From contig NZ_JAKDUR010000003.1 in assembly GCF_030457605.1 (NCBI RefSeq), forward strand, positions 62,001 to 126,000: a stretch of 64,000 nucleotides of DNA, given 5' to 3'. A program made the position numbers and the translations under genes. The notes under the pieces were generated by a model, which searched no databases, was not told the origin of the DNA, and saw only the letters and a program-made list of their open reading frames with translations. Source of the stretch: Halomonas sp. (lineage in GTDB: Bacteria; Pseudomonadota; Gammaproteobacteria; Pseudomonadales; Halomonadaceae). This document shows, in pieces, positions 26,463-34,083 of this stretch (positions are counted from its first letter, which is position 1; every line of letters starts with the position of its first letter).

Positions 26463-28280
26463 CTAGTCGTCGTTGACCTTGAGCACGGCCAGAAAGGCGT
26501 CTTGGGGAATTTCCACACGCCCTACCTGCTTCATGCGTTTTTTACCCGCTTTCTGTTTTTCCAGCAGTTTCTTTTTACGTGACATGTCACCGCCGTAACA
26601 TTTTGCCGTCACGTTCTTGCGCAGCGCCTTGACCGTGGAACGGGCCACGACCTGGCTGCCGATCGCCGCCTGAATCGCGACGTCAAACATCTGCCGGGGA
26701 ATCAGTTCCTTCATTTTTTCGACCAGCAAGCGCCCGCGCGAATGCGCATGATCGCGGTGAATAATCACCGCCAGCGCATCGACCTTGTCACCGTTGATCA
26801 TGACATCCAGTCGGACCAGCTTCGCGGCCTCAAAACGCTCGAAGTTGTATTCAAGGGACGCGTAGCCCTTGGAAATGGACTTCAGGCGATCAAAGAAGTC
26901 CATGACCACTTCGGACATGGGGAGTTCGTAGGTCAGCTGAATCTGGTTGCCCAGAAACTGCATGTCCAGCTGGATGCCACGCCGCTGTTCACACTCCGAA
27001 ATCACGTTGCCGACAAATTCCTGGGGCACCAGCATGCTGGCGCGCACGATGGGCTCACGCATCTGTTCGACGTTGGCCATATCCGGCAGCTTCGACGGAT
27101 TGGAGACATAGATGGTATCGCCATTGTTCATGGCCAGTTCATACACCACCGTAGGCGCGGTGGTTAACAGGTCAAGGTTGTACTCGCGCTCGAGGCGCTC
27201 CTGCACGATCTCCATGTGCAGCGTGCCAAGAAAGCCCACGCGGAAACCGAAGCCCAGCGCATCGGAGTTTTCCGGCTCGTAATCGAGCGAGGCATCGTTC
27301 AGGGCCAGCTTTTCCAGCGCATCACGGAAATCCTCGTAGTCGTCGGCGCTAACCGGAAACATGCCGGCATAAACCTGCGGCTTGACTTTCTGGAAGCCCG
27401 GCAGACGCTCGACGTCAGGCGTTTTGGTGTGGGTAATGGTATCCCCCACCGGGGCACCGTGAATGTCCTTGATACCGGCGACCAGAAAACCGACTTCACC
27501 GGCACGCAATATCCCGGTCTGCTCGCGCTGCGGGGTAAAAATACCCACTTCGGTAGACACCCAGTCGCCTTTTGTCGAATTGATCCGCACCTTGTCGCCC
27601 TTGCGCAGGGTGCCGTCGAACAGGCGTATCAGCGACACAACGCCGAGGTAATTATCAAACCAGGAGTCGATAATCAGCGCCTGTAGCGGCGCCTCGGGAT
27701 TGCCCCGGGGAGGCGGAATATCACGCACCAAACGCTCCAGGAGAGCATCAATGCCGATACCACTCTTGGCCGATACCTGACAGGCATCGGTGGCATCAAT
27801 GCCAATGATTTCCTCGATTTCCTGGGCCACGCTGTCCGGATCGGCCTGGGGTAGATCAATCTTGTTGAGTACCGGCAAGACCTCAAGCCCCTGCTCCACC
27901 GCCGTATAGCAGTTGGCCACCGACTGTGCCTCGACACCCTGAGCTGCATCGACAACCAGCAGCGCGCCCTCACAGGCGTAGAGCGAGCGCGACACTTCGT
28001 AGGAAAAGTCCACGTGCCCCGGCGTATCGATAAAGTTGAGCTGATATATCTGGCCATCTGCGGCCTTGTAGTCGAGCGTTACCGACTGTGCCTTGATAGT
28101 GATGCCGCGCTCGCGCTCGATATCCATGGAATCGAGCACCTGTTCCTTGAGTTCACGGTCACTCAGCCCACCGCAGGTCTGGATCAGGCGATCCGACAGC
28201 GTTGACTTGCCGTGATCAATGTGCGCAATGATAGAAAAGTTTCGTATATTATTGATATTGCTTTGATTTTTGTCTGTCAT
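26463..28280 (-). CDS. lepA: Elongation factor 4 (LepA)
   Basis: Ribosome-binding translational GTPase, proposed to back-translocate stalled ribosomes or assist initiation and assembly. Motifs: G1 [14 protein letters not shown], switch region [13 protein letters not shown]3 DTPGHVDF, G4 NKIDLP. The EF-G-like domains follow, with the LepA-specific C-terminus ([24 protein letters not shown]). I use ATG 28280 (605 residues). A TTG four codons upstream is possible. It heads the lepA-lepB-rnc-era-recO-pdxJ-acpS run. A TACAAT hexamer at 28376-28381 on the minus strand is a possible -10 but has a poor -35. Confidence 0.97.
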   Translation of the reverse strand: MTDKNQSNINNIRNFSIIAHIDHGKSTLSDRLIQTCGGLSDRELKEQVLDSMDIERERGITIKAQSVTLDYKAADGQIYQLNFIDTPGHVDFSYEVSRSLYACEGALLVVDAAQGVEAQSVANCYTAVEQGLEVLPVLNKIDLPQADPDSVAQEIEEIIGIDATDACQVSAKSGIGIDALLERLVRDIPPPRGNPEAPLQALIIDSWFDNYLGVVSLIRLFDGTLRKGDKVRINSTKGDWVSTEVGIFTPQREQTGILRAGEVGFLVAGIKDIHGAPVGDTITHTKTPDVERLPGFQKVKPQVYAGMFPVSADDYEDFRDALEKLALNDASLDYEPENSDALGFGFRVGFLGTLHMEIVQERLEREYNLDLLTTAPTVVYELAMNNGDTIYVSNPSKLPDMANVEQMREPIVRASMLVPQEFVGNVISECEQRRGIQLDMQFLGNQIQLTYELPMSEVVMDFFDRLKSISKGYASLEYNFERFEAAKLVRLDVMINGDKVDALAVIIHRDHAHSRGRLLVEKMKELIPRQMFDVAIQAAIGSQVVARSTVKALRKNVTAKCYGGDMSRKKKLLEKQKAGKKRMKQVGRVEIPQDAFLAVLKVNDD

Positions 28281-28436
28281 CAGGTGCCACAATCCGATTT
28301 ATGTACCCGCCGGCGTCACTCCTGGGTGATGCACAAAAGCGGCGCGTGTACGTATGTGCGAGCGTCTTGGTCGCCATTGTACCGTTCCAGGATGCGCCGT
28401 GCTACGGCACGCCACAGCGAAGCCGGCCAGCCGGCG

Positions 28437-28466
28437 CAACAAAAAAGCCCGGCACAGTGGCCGGGC
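28437..28466 (-). terminator. Rho-independent terminator after mucD
   Basis: On the minus strand GCCCGGC (28460-28466 side) pairs with GCCGGGC (28447-28453 side) around a six-base loop and is followed by six T (28441-28446). It lies 20 bases past the mucD stop and isolates lepA from the muc operon. Confidence 0.9.
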
Positions 28467-28486
28467 CCGGGCGTTTGAAGTGCGGC

Positions 28487-29914
28487 CTAGTCTATCCGCA
28501 GCGCCACAAAAAGCGAACGTCCGTCACGATAAAGCCGTAGCGGGATCGCACGATCTGCGGGCAACGCCTCCACAATATCGGCAAGCTCGCTGGCCGAATC
28601 CACGCTCTGCTGGTCCACGCTGACGAGGATGTCCCCGGACTTGACCCCTGCACGGGCCGCCACGCTTCCGCGCTCGACCTCGCGAACCTGCACGCCACCT
28701 TCGATATTCAAGCGCTCACGCAGGGCCTCGTCAACGCCGCTTACCGACACGCCCAGGCGGGTCTGGCTGGCGGTCTCGTGACGACCCTGGGGCTGTTTCC
28801 GGTCGCTGTCAGGCCAGCTGCCAAGCGTCACGTTCTCCGTGACTTCCTGCCCGTCTCGCAGCAGCGAAAGCGTAACTTCGTCTTCGGGTGAAACCCGCCC
28901 GATCAGACGCGGCAGAGTGCTTGAACGCTCCACGTCCTGGCCATTCACTTCAAGAATCACATCGCCGGCCTGCAAGCCGCCCTGCGCTGCCGGACCGCCC
29001 GGGTCCAGGTCCGCAATCAGCGCACCGCTGGGCTTTTGCATGCCGAAGGACTCGGCCAGATCCCGGGAAACGGGTTGAATCATCACGCCCAGCCAGCCAC
29101 GGTTCACGTGTCCTTCATCACGCAGCTGATCCGCCACATCCATCGCCACGTTGATGGGGATGGCAAACGAAAGCCCCATGAAACCGCCGCTGCGGGTAAA
29201 TATCTGGGAATTGATGCCGATGACTTCACCGTCCAGGTTGAACAACGGCCCGCCCGAATTGCCGGGGTTAATGGCAACATCGGTCTGGATAAAGGGTACG
29301 TAGGCATCGCGCGGCAGGGTGCGGTTCGTCGCACTGATAATCCCTGCCGTCACCGAGTGGTCAAAGCCGAACGGCGAGCCGATTGCGGCCACCCAGGCGC
29401 CGACCTCGACGTTTTCGGAATCGCCAAGCTCCAGTGTTGGCAAGTCATCAGCATCGACCTTGATCAACGCGATATCCGTCCGGGAATCGCTGCCCACAAT
29501 CTCGGCTGCCAGCTCACGACGATCATTGAAGCGCACCAGCACTTCGTCAGCCCCCTCAACCACGTGCGCATTGGTCAGGATATAACCGTCTTCGCTGATC
29601 ACAAACCCGGAACCCAACGACTGACGCTCCTGCGACTGCCCGCGTCCATTATCGGGTGAGGGAAGCCGATCGCCAAACTGATCGCCAAAAAAGTGGCGGA
29701 AGATTTCGGGGATATCCTGACCGCCAAACCCGTGCAGCGACGCCGCGCTGCGCCGTTCCACCGTACGGCTGGTGGAAATATTGACCACCCCCGGCGCGGC
29801 CTGCTTGACCAGCTCGGTAAAGTCGGGCAGCTCGCGGGCTTGAGCGGCGCTGCCCATGGCGAAGGCAAACATCATGCCAAGCCATAGCGCGGAAGGAAGA
29901 ATCAAACGCTTCAT
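28487..29914 (-). CDS. mucD: Periplasmic Do-type serine protease MucD/DegP
   Basis: HtrA-family protease and chaperone of the periplasm that degrades misfolded envelope proteins. Signal peptide 1-27 (ending AAQA). The catalytic triad is visible as His in LTNAHVV, Asp in GSDSRTDIAL and Ser in NPGNSGGPL. Two PDZ domains follow (about 270-365 and 385-470; RGWLGVMIQPVS and TRLGVSVSGV). The 475-residue length equals Pseudomonas MucD. AAGGAG lies seven bases before the ATG. It ends the algU-mucA-mucB-mucD unit, with a strong terminator behind it. No mucC lies between mucB and mucD. Confidence 0.96.
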   Translation of the reverse strand: MKRLILPSALWLGMMFAFAMGSAAQARELPDFTELVKQAAPGVVNISTSRTVERRSAASLHGFGGQDIPEIFRHFFGDQFGDRLPSPDNGRGQSQERQSLGSGFVISEDGYILTNAHVVEGADEVLVRFNDRRELAAEIVGSDSRTDIALIKVDADDLPTLELGDSENVEVGAWVAAIGSPFGFDHSVTAGIISATNRTLPRDAYVPFIQTDVAINPGNSGGPLFNLDGEVIGINSQIFTRSGGFMGLSFAIPINVAMDVADQLRDEGHVNRGWLGVMIQPVSRDLAESFGMQKPSGALIADLDPGGPAAQGGLQAGDVILEVNGQDVERSSTLPRLIGRVSPEDEVTLSLLRDGQEVTENVTLGSWPDSDRKQPQGRHETASQTRLGVSVSGVDEALRERLNIEGGVQVREVERGSVAARAGVKSGDILVSVDQQSVDSASELADIVEALPADRAIPLRLYRDGRSLFVALRID

Positions 29915-29983
29915 CCGAAAACTCCTTGGGTAACATTAAACCTGGCGGGATAACCATCATCAACAATGCGAATGGATGGCATG

Positions 29984-30979
29984 TTACGGCTCCTTATACG
30001 TCACCGATCGTGCGATGCGCCCCAGCAGCTCCGGCGGCATTTCGCCAATGGCGATCACCTGCCAGGGTGAAGGCGTGCGATGGCGCTCCACGGCAATGGC
30101 AGAGGCGCCCAGCTTGTGTACGCCGGTAGCAAGCCCGGTGGCGGCCGCCGGTGATTCCACAAACACGCTGACAGTCGCCAGCCCGTCGCTATACATCCGC
30201 TGGGTGCGACCGTCGGAAGTCTGCTGCACAGTGTTTGGCTGCACCACCATGCCCTCGGGTAGCCAGCCCACCTGCCACTCGGGCGTGTCAGTGCTTTCCG
30301 GACGCGCCACCGTTACCGCATCAGGGTAGCGCTCGGGCGCTTGCAGCCGGGTCACCTGAAACGTTTCCAGAATAGCGTCGTCGGTGTCGCGCAGCACATG
30401 CTTCAGCAATAGCCCGGTTTTCTCGTCAAGCCACCACTGATGGCGATAACGATCGTTGTTTTTCGGCACGAAGGTAAGCTGTACCGCATCGCGATCGGCC
30501 ACACGCCTGTCGGTCTCGAGGGAAATGTCGTAAACCGACGCCACATGTTCGGCCCAGCGTTCCGGCATAGGGGCCGACGCTTCGTCAGCATCATCGGCCT
30601 CAAGCCAGCCCCAGTGACCAACCTGAGCACGACGCTCAACGTTTACGGAAGGTCCGTCAAGATGCTGAACCACCTGCTGGCGAACACCTTCGCGGATACG
30701 GTGCGATAGTGCCAGGGTACGTACATTGAACGTATCAATAGCCACGGCCCGCGCCTGAAAACTGTAGCAATGACTCGCCCACAGACTATGGGTCAGCCAT
30801 TCGACGGGGGCCTGCGGCTGCTGCTCATCAAGCGTATCGCAGCTCAACGTCGGCCCTGCACCATCTGTCTGTTGCTGTGCTGCCACGGGTGCTGCAACAA
30901 CACCTGTTAACCCAAGCGCAAACACCAGGGCGGTCACTTTTGCCCCTGCCGTGCTACATGAGGCTCTGTTGCTCAGCAT
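29984..30979 (-). CDS. mucB: Periplasmic sigma-factor regulator MucB/RseB
   Basis: Binds the periplasmic part of MucA and shields it from proteolysis, so keeps AlgU off until lipid or outer-membrane-protein signals arrive. The 331-residue protein has a hydrophobic signal peptide (about 13-35, ending PVAAQ) and the MucB/RseB domain (VEWLTHSLWASHCYSFQARAV-like opening, WWLDEKTGLLLKHVL, ETFQVTRLQ), with the C-terminal half (GWLPEGMVVQPNTV, YSDGLATVSVFVE, IAIGEMPPELLGRIARSV). It starts seven bases after the mucA stop. Confidence 0.93.
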   Translation of the reverse strand: MLSNRASCSTAGAKVTALVFALGLTGVVAAPVAAQQQTDGAGPTLSCDTLDEQQPQAPVEWLTHSLWASHCYSFQARAVAIDTFNVRTLALSHRIREGVRQQVVQHLDGPSVNVERRAQVGHWGWLEADDADEASAPMPERWAEHVASVYDISLETDRRVADRDAVQLTFVPKNNDRYRHQWWLDEKTGLLLKHVLRDTDDAILETFQVTRLQAPERYPDAVTVARPESTDTPEWQVGWLPEGMVVQPNTVQQTSDGRTQRMYSDGLATVSVFVESPAAATGLATGVHKLGASAIAVERHRTPSPWQVIAIGEMPPELLGRIARSVTYKEP

Positions 30980-30985
30980 TATCGG

Positions 30986-31756
30986 TTAGCGTCCCAATGC
31001 ATCGGACATCGCCGATGAGCGTGTGAGCGGCAACCAGCTATCGCTATTGCTGTAGGCCGCGCCATGCGCGTGCTGCTGCAAATAGGATTGCAGCAGGCGC
31101 ACCTGATCGTCCTCCATCGGCGCTGCCTGCTGAGCCACCCCGGATGTCCCCATGGGTGAGGAGGCAAAGCCGCTATCGCTGACGGTCATCAGACCCGGGC
31201 GCCGGGTTTCGCCACTCAGTCGAAACGGCGTGGGTTCGAACATCGGCATATTACTGCTGCCGGCAGCGGGCGCCCCGGAGGCAGCCAGACTGGCTGGCTG
31301 TGCCAGCGCTGCATCCACATCCACTTGATTCCCGCCGTTACCGGCATTGGCCAACTCGCCCGTGGCATCCGGCGTGGTGACCGCCCCACCGCCGGCTGAG
31401 CCGCCAAGGTATTGCACGCCGGTAATCACCATCAATGAGACGGCGGCAGCGACACCAGCACCCCGCATCAAAGAAACCCGCGGCGCTCTTGCCGGACGCG
31501 CAGCCGCTGTTTCACGAGCGCCTTCCACCAGCGGCGCCGGCTCGTCGCTCAGGCGTGCCATGATGCCGGCAGACATATCGACGCGGGTATCCACGCCATG
31601 GTCGCGCTGCATCAGGCTGCGCGCCAGATGATAGCGGCGCCAGGTATCTGCCGCATCGCCATCGTCGGGAAGTGCTTTCAACACCCTACGCAGTTCAAGC
31701 TCTTCACTTTCACCGTCCATTAACGCAGAAAGTGATTCCCGTGTGTTTTGACTCAT
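30986..31756 (-). CDS. mucA: Anti-sigma factor MucA/RseA
   Basis: Inner-membrane anti-sigma factor for AlgU. The cytoplasmic N-terminal domain is clear (RESLSALMDGESEELELRRVL, DTWRRYHLARSLMQ). One membrane helix lies around 96-117 (GAGVAAAVSLMVITGVQYL). The periplasmic part is long, rich in Gly, Ala and Ser, and ends in a region for MucB contact (VRLLQSYLQQHAHGAA). At 256 residues it exceeds Pseudomonas MucA (194), the excess being low-complexity linker after the membrane helix. Regulated proteolysis by AlgW/DegS- and RseP-type proteases is known for the family. Confidence 0.92.
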   Translation of the reverse strand: MSQNTRESLSALMDGESEELELRRVLKALPDDGDAADTWRRYHLARSLMQRDHGVDTRVDMSAGIMARLSDEPAPLVEGARETAAARPARAPRVSLMRGAGVAAAVSLMVITGVQYLGGSAGGGAVTTPDATGELANAGNGGNQVDVDAALAQPASLAASGAPAAGSSNMPMFEPTPFRLSGETRRPGLMTVSDSGFASSPMGTSGVAQQAAPMEDDQVRLLQSYLQQHAHGAAYSNSDSWLPLTRSSAMSDALGR

Positions 31757-31851
31757 GCTTCACACCCTCACACTGATTTGAGAAAGCCGGCGCCAGTCAG
31801 AAACTCGCTGACGTTTACCGCCCGAGCCGTGCTATCGCGTCTGCCTGGGCA

Positions 31852-31878
31852 TATGACGCTACCGAGCGACAACAGTTC
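31852..31878 (-). promoter_or_regulatory. Possible sigma-E/AlgU-type promoter upstream of mucA
   Basis: In the 187-base gap between algU and mucA, the minus strand reads GAACTG (-35-like; GAACT at 31874-31878) and TCATA (31852-31856) separated as GAACTG-N16-TCATA. The -35 fits the AlgU/RpoE consensus GAACTT with the expected spacing. The -10 matches only three of five positions of TCTGA. Just upstream, AAAACG-GTAA-CGTTTT (31891-31906) forms a small perfect hairpin followed on the minus strand by T residues, a weak attenuator candidate behind algU. Confidence 0.3.
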
Positions 31879-31943
31879 AAAAACCGGGCAAAAACGGTAA
31901 CGTTTTGTGGATGCCGCGCTGCGCCTGCCATTGTCATGGACCG

Positions 31944-32543
31944 CTAATCGTCGCGACTGTTCCGTGCTGTGGTGACCAGCGGACGAATATGTTCATCCAC
32001 CGCCTCCCGCGCGCGAAAAATGCGCGAACGTACGGTACCCACCGGACACTGCATGATCTGGGCAATATCTTCATAGGCCAGGCCGTCGAACTCGCGCAGC
32101 GTAATGGCCGTGCGCAGGTCATCCGGCAGCTTTTCTATCGCTTCAAAAACCGCCGCCTCAAGCTGGTCACGGGCAATGGCCGCCTCGGGCGATTCGCTGT
32201 CGGCCAGGCGGCCGCTCTGATCCACCATTTCTGCATCCACGATATCGACATCGCTACCCGGTGGCCTGCGCCCCCGGGAAACCAGATGATTCTTGGCCGT
32301 GTTGATGGCAATACGATACATCCAGGTATAAAACGCGCTGTCAGCACGAAAGCTGCCCAGCGCCCGGTAAGCCTTGATAAAGGCTTCCTGCGCCACATCC
32401 TGCACTTCAGCGTGATCGTGTACGTAACGGCCGATCAGGCCAATTATCTTGTGCTGGTATTTTTTTACCAGCAGGTCAAACGCGTAGGTATCGCCTTTTT
32501 GGGCACGTTCAACAAGCTGCTGATCAGTTTCCCGAGTGCCCAT
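31944..32543 (-). CDS. algU: RNA polymerase sigma factor AlgU/RpoE
   Basis: Envelope-stress ECF sigma factor. The near-universal N-terminus (TDQQLVERAQKGDTYAFDLLV, KKYQHKIIGLIGRYV) and region 2 (VQDVAQEAFIKAYRALGSF, FYTWMYRIAINTAKNHL) are present, with region 4 as LPDDLRTAITLREFDGLAYE and PVGTVRSRIFRAREAVDE. It has 199 residues. GAGGAG lies seven bases before the ATG. It heads algU-mucA-mucB-mucD, though a 187-base gap with a possible second promoter separates it from mucA. Confidence 0.96.
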   Translation of the reverse strand: MGTRETDQQLVERAQKGDTYAFDLLVKKYQHKIIGLIGRYVHDHAEVQDVAQEAFIKAYRALGSFRADSAFYTWMYRIAINTAKNHLVSRGRRPPGSDVDIVDAEMVDQSGRLADSESPEAAIARDQLEAAVFEAIEKLPDDLRTAITLREFDGLAYEDIAQIMQCPVGTVRSRIFRAREAVDEHIRPLVTTARNSRDD

Positions 32544-32938
32544 TCACACGCTCCTCAAGCTCGCACGACCGGCGTTGTGCCTCATTCTCTCACCCCCCCT
32601 TTCACGGGAGACATTCACGGCAAAAAGCATAGTGTCCCTTGGGCAATGTTCATTTCAACGTTCCTTTCAGCAATTGTCATGGCCTGACCCGCGTTTGCAC
32701 CACTTTCCCTGCCTTGCCTGCCAGAAACCCGCAGCACTGCACGAAAGCGCCCAAGTGTTGCGCGTTCCATCCGCGGCATCAAGCACTTGACGCACACAGG
32801 GCACAGCTGAACCGGCGTCTTAACGCTGCCTCAATCATCTGAAACAATTGATTTTTACCGCGCAGGCAAGCGATAGTAGTGCAACAGACAACAGTAGTGC
32901 CACGTTTCGATCACCGCGCATGCACAGCAGGTAGCAAG
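32544..32938. other. 395-base divergent intergenic region between algU and the DAHP synthase gene
   Basis: No convincing gene. On the plus strand TTGATT (32848-32853) and GATAGT (32872-32877), 18 bases apart, form a possible promoter for the DAHP synthase gene. CAAGTG and CACTTG around 32752-32789 form a loose inverted repeat. I could not assign an AlgU-type or sigma-70 promoter for algU with confidence: GGAACG occurs about 120 bases upstream but lacks a matching -10. The run of Cs near 32594-32600 lies within the algU leader. Confidence 0.4.
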
Positions 32939-34015
32939 ATGCCCGAACAACAGGTTAACAACCTTAACGTCCTCGCTCAGGACGTGCTGATTACCCCCGA
33001 TGGCCTCAAGCAGGACATCCCCCTGACGGACAAGGCAGAACGCACGGTTATTGAAGGCCGTCAGACCATTCAGAATATTCTTGACGGCAAGGATCCACGG
33101 CTGCTGGTTGTGGTCGGCCCCTGCTCGATCCACGATGTCGATGCGGCCATTGACTATGCCGGGCGCCTGCGTGAGCTGGCCGACCAGGTCAGCGAAAGCC
33201 TGTATATCGTGATGCGCGTCTACTTTGAAAAACCCCGTACCACCGTCGGCTGGAAAGGCCTGATCAACGACCCTCACCTGAACGGTTCGTTCGAAATCGA
33301 GGAAGGCCTGCACAAGGCACGCCGCCTGCTGGTCGAACTCTCCGAAATGGGCCTGCCGCTGGCTACCGAAGCGCTCGACCCGATTTCGCCACAGTACATT
33401 CAGGACTGCATCAGCTGGTCGGCCGTGGGCGCACGTACCACCGAGTCGCAGACCCACCGCGAAATGGCCTCCGGCCTTTCCGGCCCCGTCGGCTTCAAAA
33501 ACGGCACCGACGGCAGCCTGGGCGTAGCCATCAACGCACTGGAGTCCGTTGCCAGCCCGCACAATTTCCTGGGCATCAACCACGAAGGCCAGGTCGCCAT
33601 CATCCGCACCCGGGGCAATACCTACGGCCACGTGGTACTGCGCGGCGGCAACGGCAAGCCCAACTACGATAGCGTAAGCGTCGCCCTTGCCGAACAGGAG
33701 CTGGCCAAAGCCGGCCTTTCTCCCAACATCATGATCGACTGCTCGCACGCAAATTCCAACAAGGATGCCGGGCTACAGCCACTGGTGCTGGAAAACGTCA
33801 CCAACCAGATTCTTGACGGCAATACCTCCATCATTGGCCTGATGGTGGAATCCAACATCGGCTGGGGCAACCAGAAAGTACCCGACGACATCAGCCAGCT
33901 CACTTACGGCGTTTCCATTACCGATGCCTGCATCGACTGGGAAACCACCGTCAAGGCATTCAACCTCATGAACGAGCAGCTGGCCGCAGCGCTCGCCAGG
34001 CGCGTTGCCGCCTGA
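32939..34015 (+). CDS. 3-deoxy-7-phosphoheptulonate (DAHP) synthase, class I
   Basis: First enzyme of the shikimate pathway, condensing phosphoenolpyruvate and erythrose 4-phosphate. Class I AroF/G/H signatures: VVVGPCSIHDVDAAIDYA, VYFEKPRTTVGWKGLINDP, RRLLVELSEMGLPLATEALDP, SWSAVGARTTESQTHREMASGLS, VLRGGNGKPNYD and IMIDCSHANSNKD. Start at ATG 32939 (358 residues). A longer in-frame reading begins at 32879 without support. Which aromatic amino acid inhibits it cannot be told from the sequence, so I leave the symbol blank. A good terminator follows. Confidence 0.96.
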   Translation: MPEQQVNNLNVLAQDVLITPDGLKQDIPLTDKAERTVIEGRQTIQNILDGKDPRLLVVVGPCSIHDVDAAIDYAGRLRELADQVSESLYIVMRVYFEKPRTTVGWKGLINDPHLNGSFEIEEGLHKARRLLVELSEMGLPLATEALDPISPQYIQDCISWSAVGARTTESQTHREMASGLSGPVGFKNGTDGSLGVAINALESVASPHNFLGINHEGQVAIIRTRGNTYGHVVLRGGNGKPNYDSVSVALAEQELAKAGLSPNIMIDCSHANSNKDAGLQPLVLENVTNQILDGNTSIIGLMVESNIGWGNQKVPDDISQLTYGVSITDACIDWETTVKAFNLMNEQLAAALARRVAA

Positions 34016-34035
34016 CCCACGGACGTTTGCAGACC

Positions 34036-34073
34036 AGCGCGCCGGTGCCTTTGCGCCCGGGGCGCTTTTATTT
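34036..34073 (+). terminator. Rho-independent terminator after the DAHP synthase gene
   Basis: AGCGCGCCGG (34036-34045) pairs with CCGGGGCGCT (34057-34066), with one G-G mismatch, and is followed by TTTTATTT. It begins 21 bases past the stop, between the convergent DAHP synthase gene and dinG. Confidence 0.8.
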
Positions 34074-34083
34074 GCGGCGGCCG

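Noticed and set aside
32536-32790. 84-residue frame between algU and the DAHP synthase gene
   Set aside because: No ribosome site, no recognisable composition or motif, and it starts inside the algU start region.
32855-33748. 297-residue open frame antisense to the DAHP synthase gene
   Set aside because: Shadow of a conserved gene and no ribosome site.
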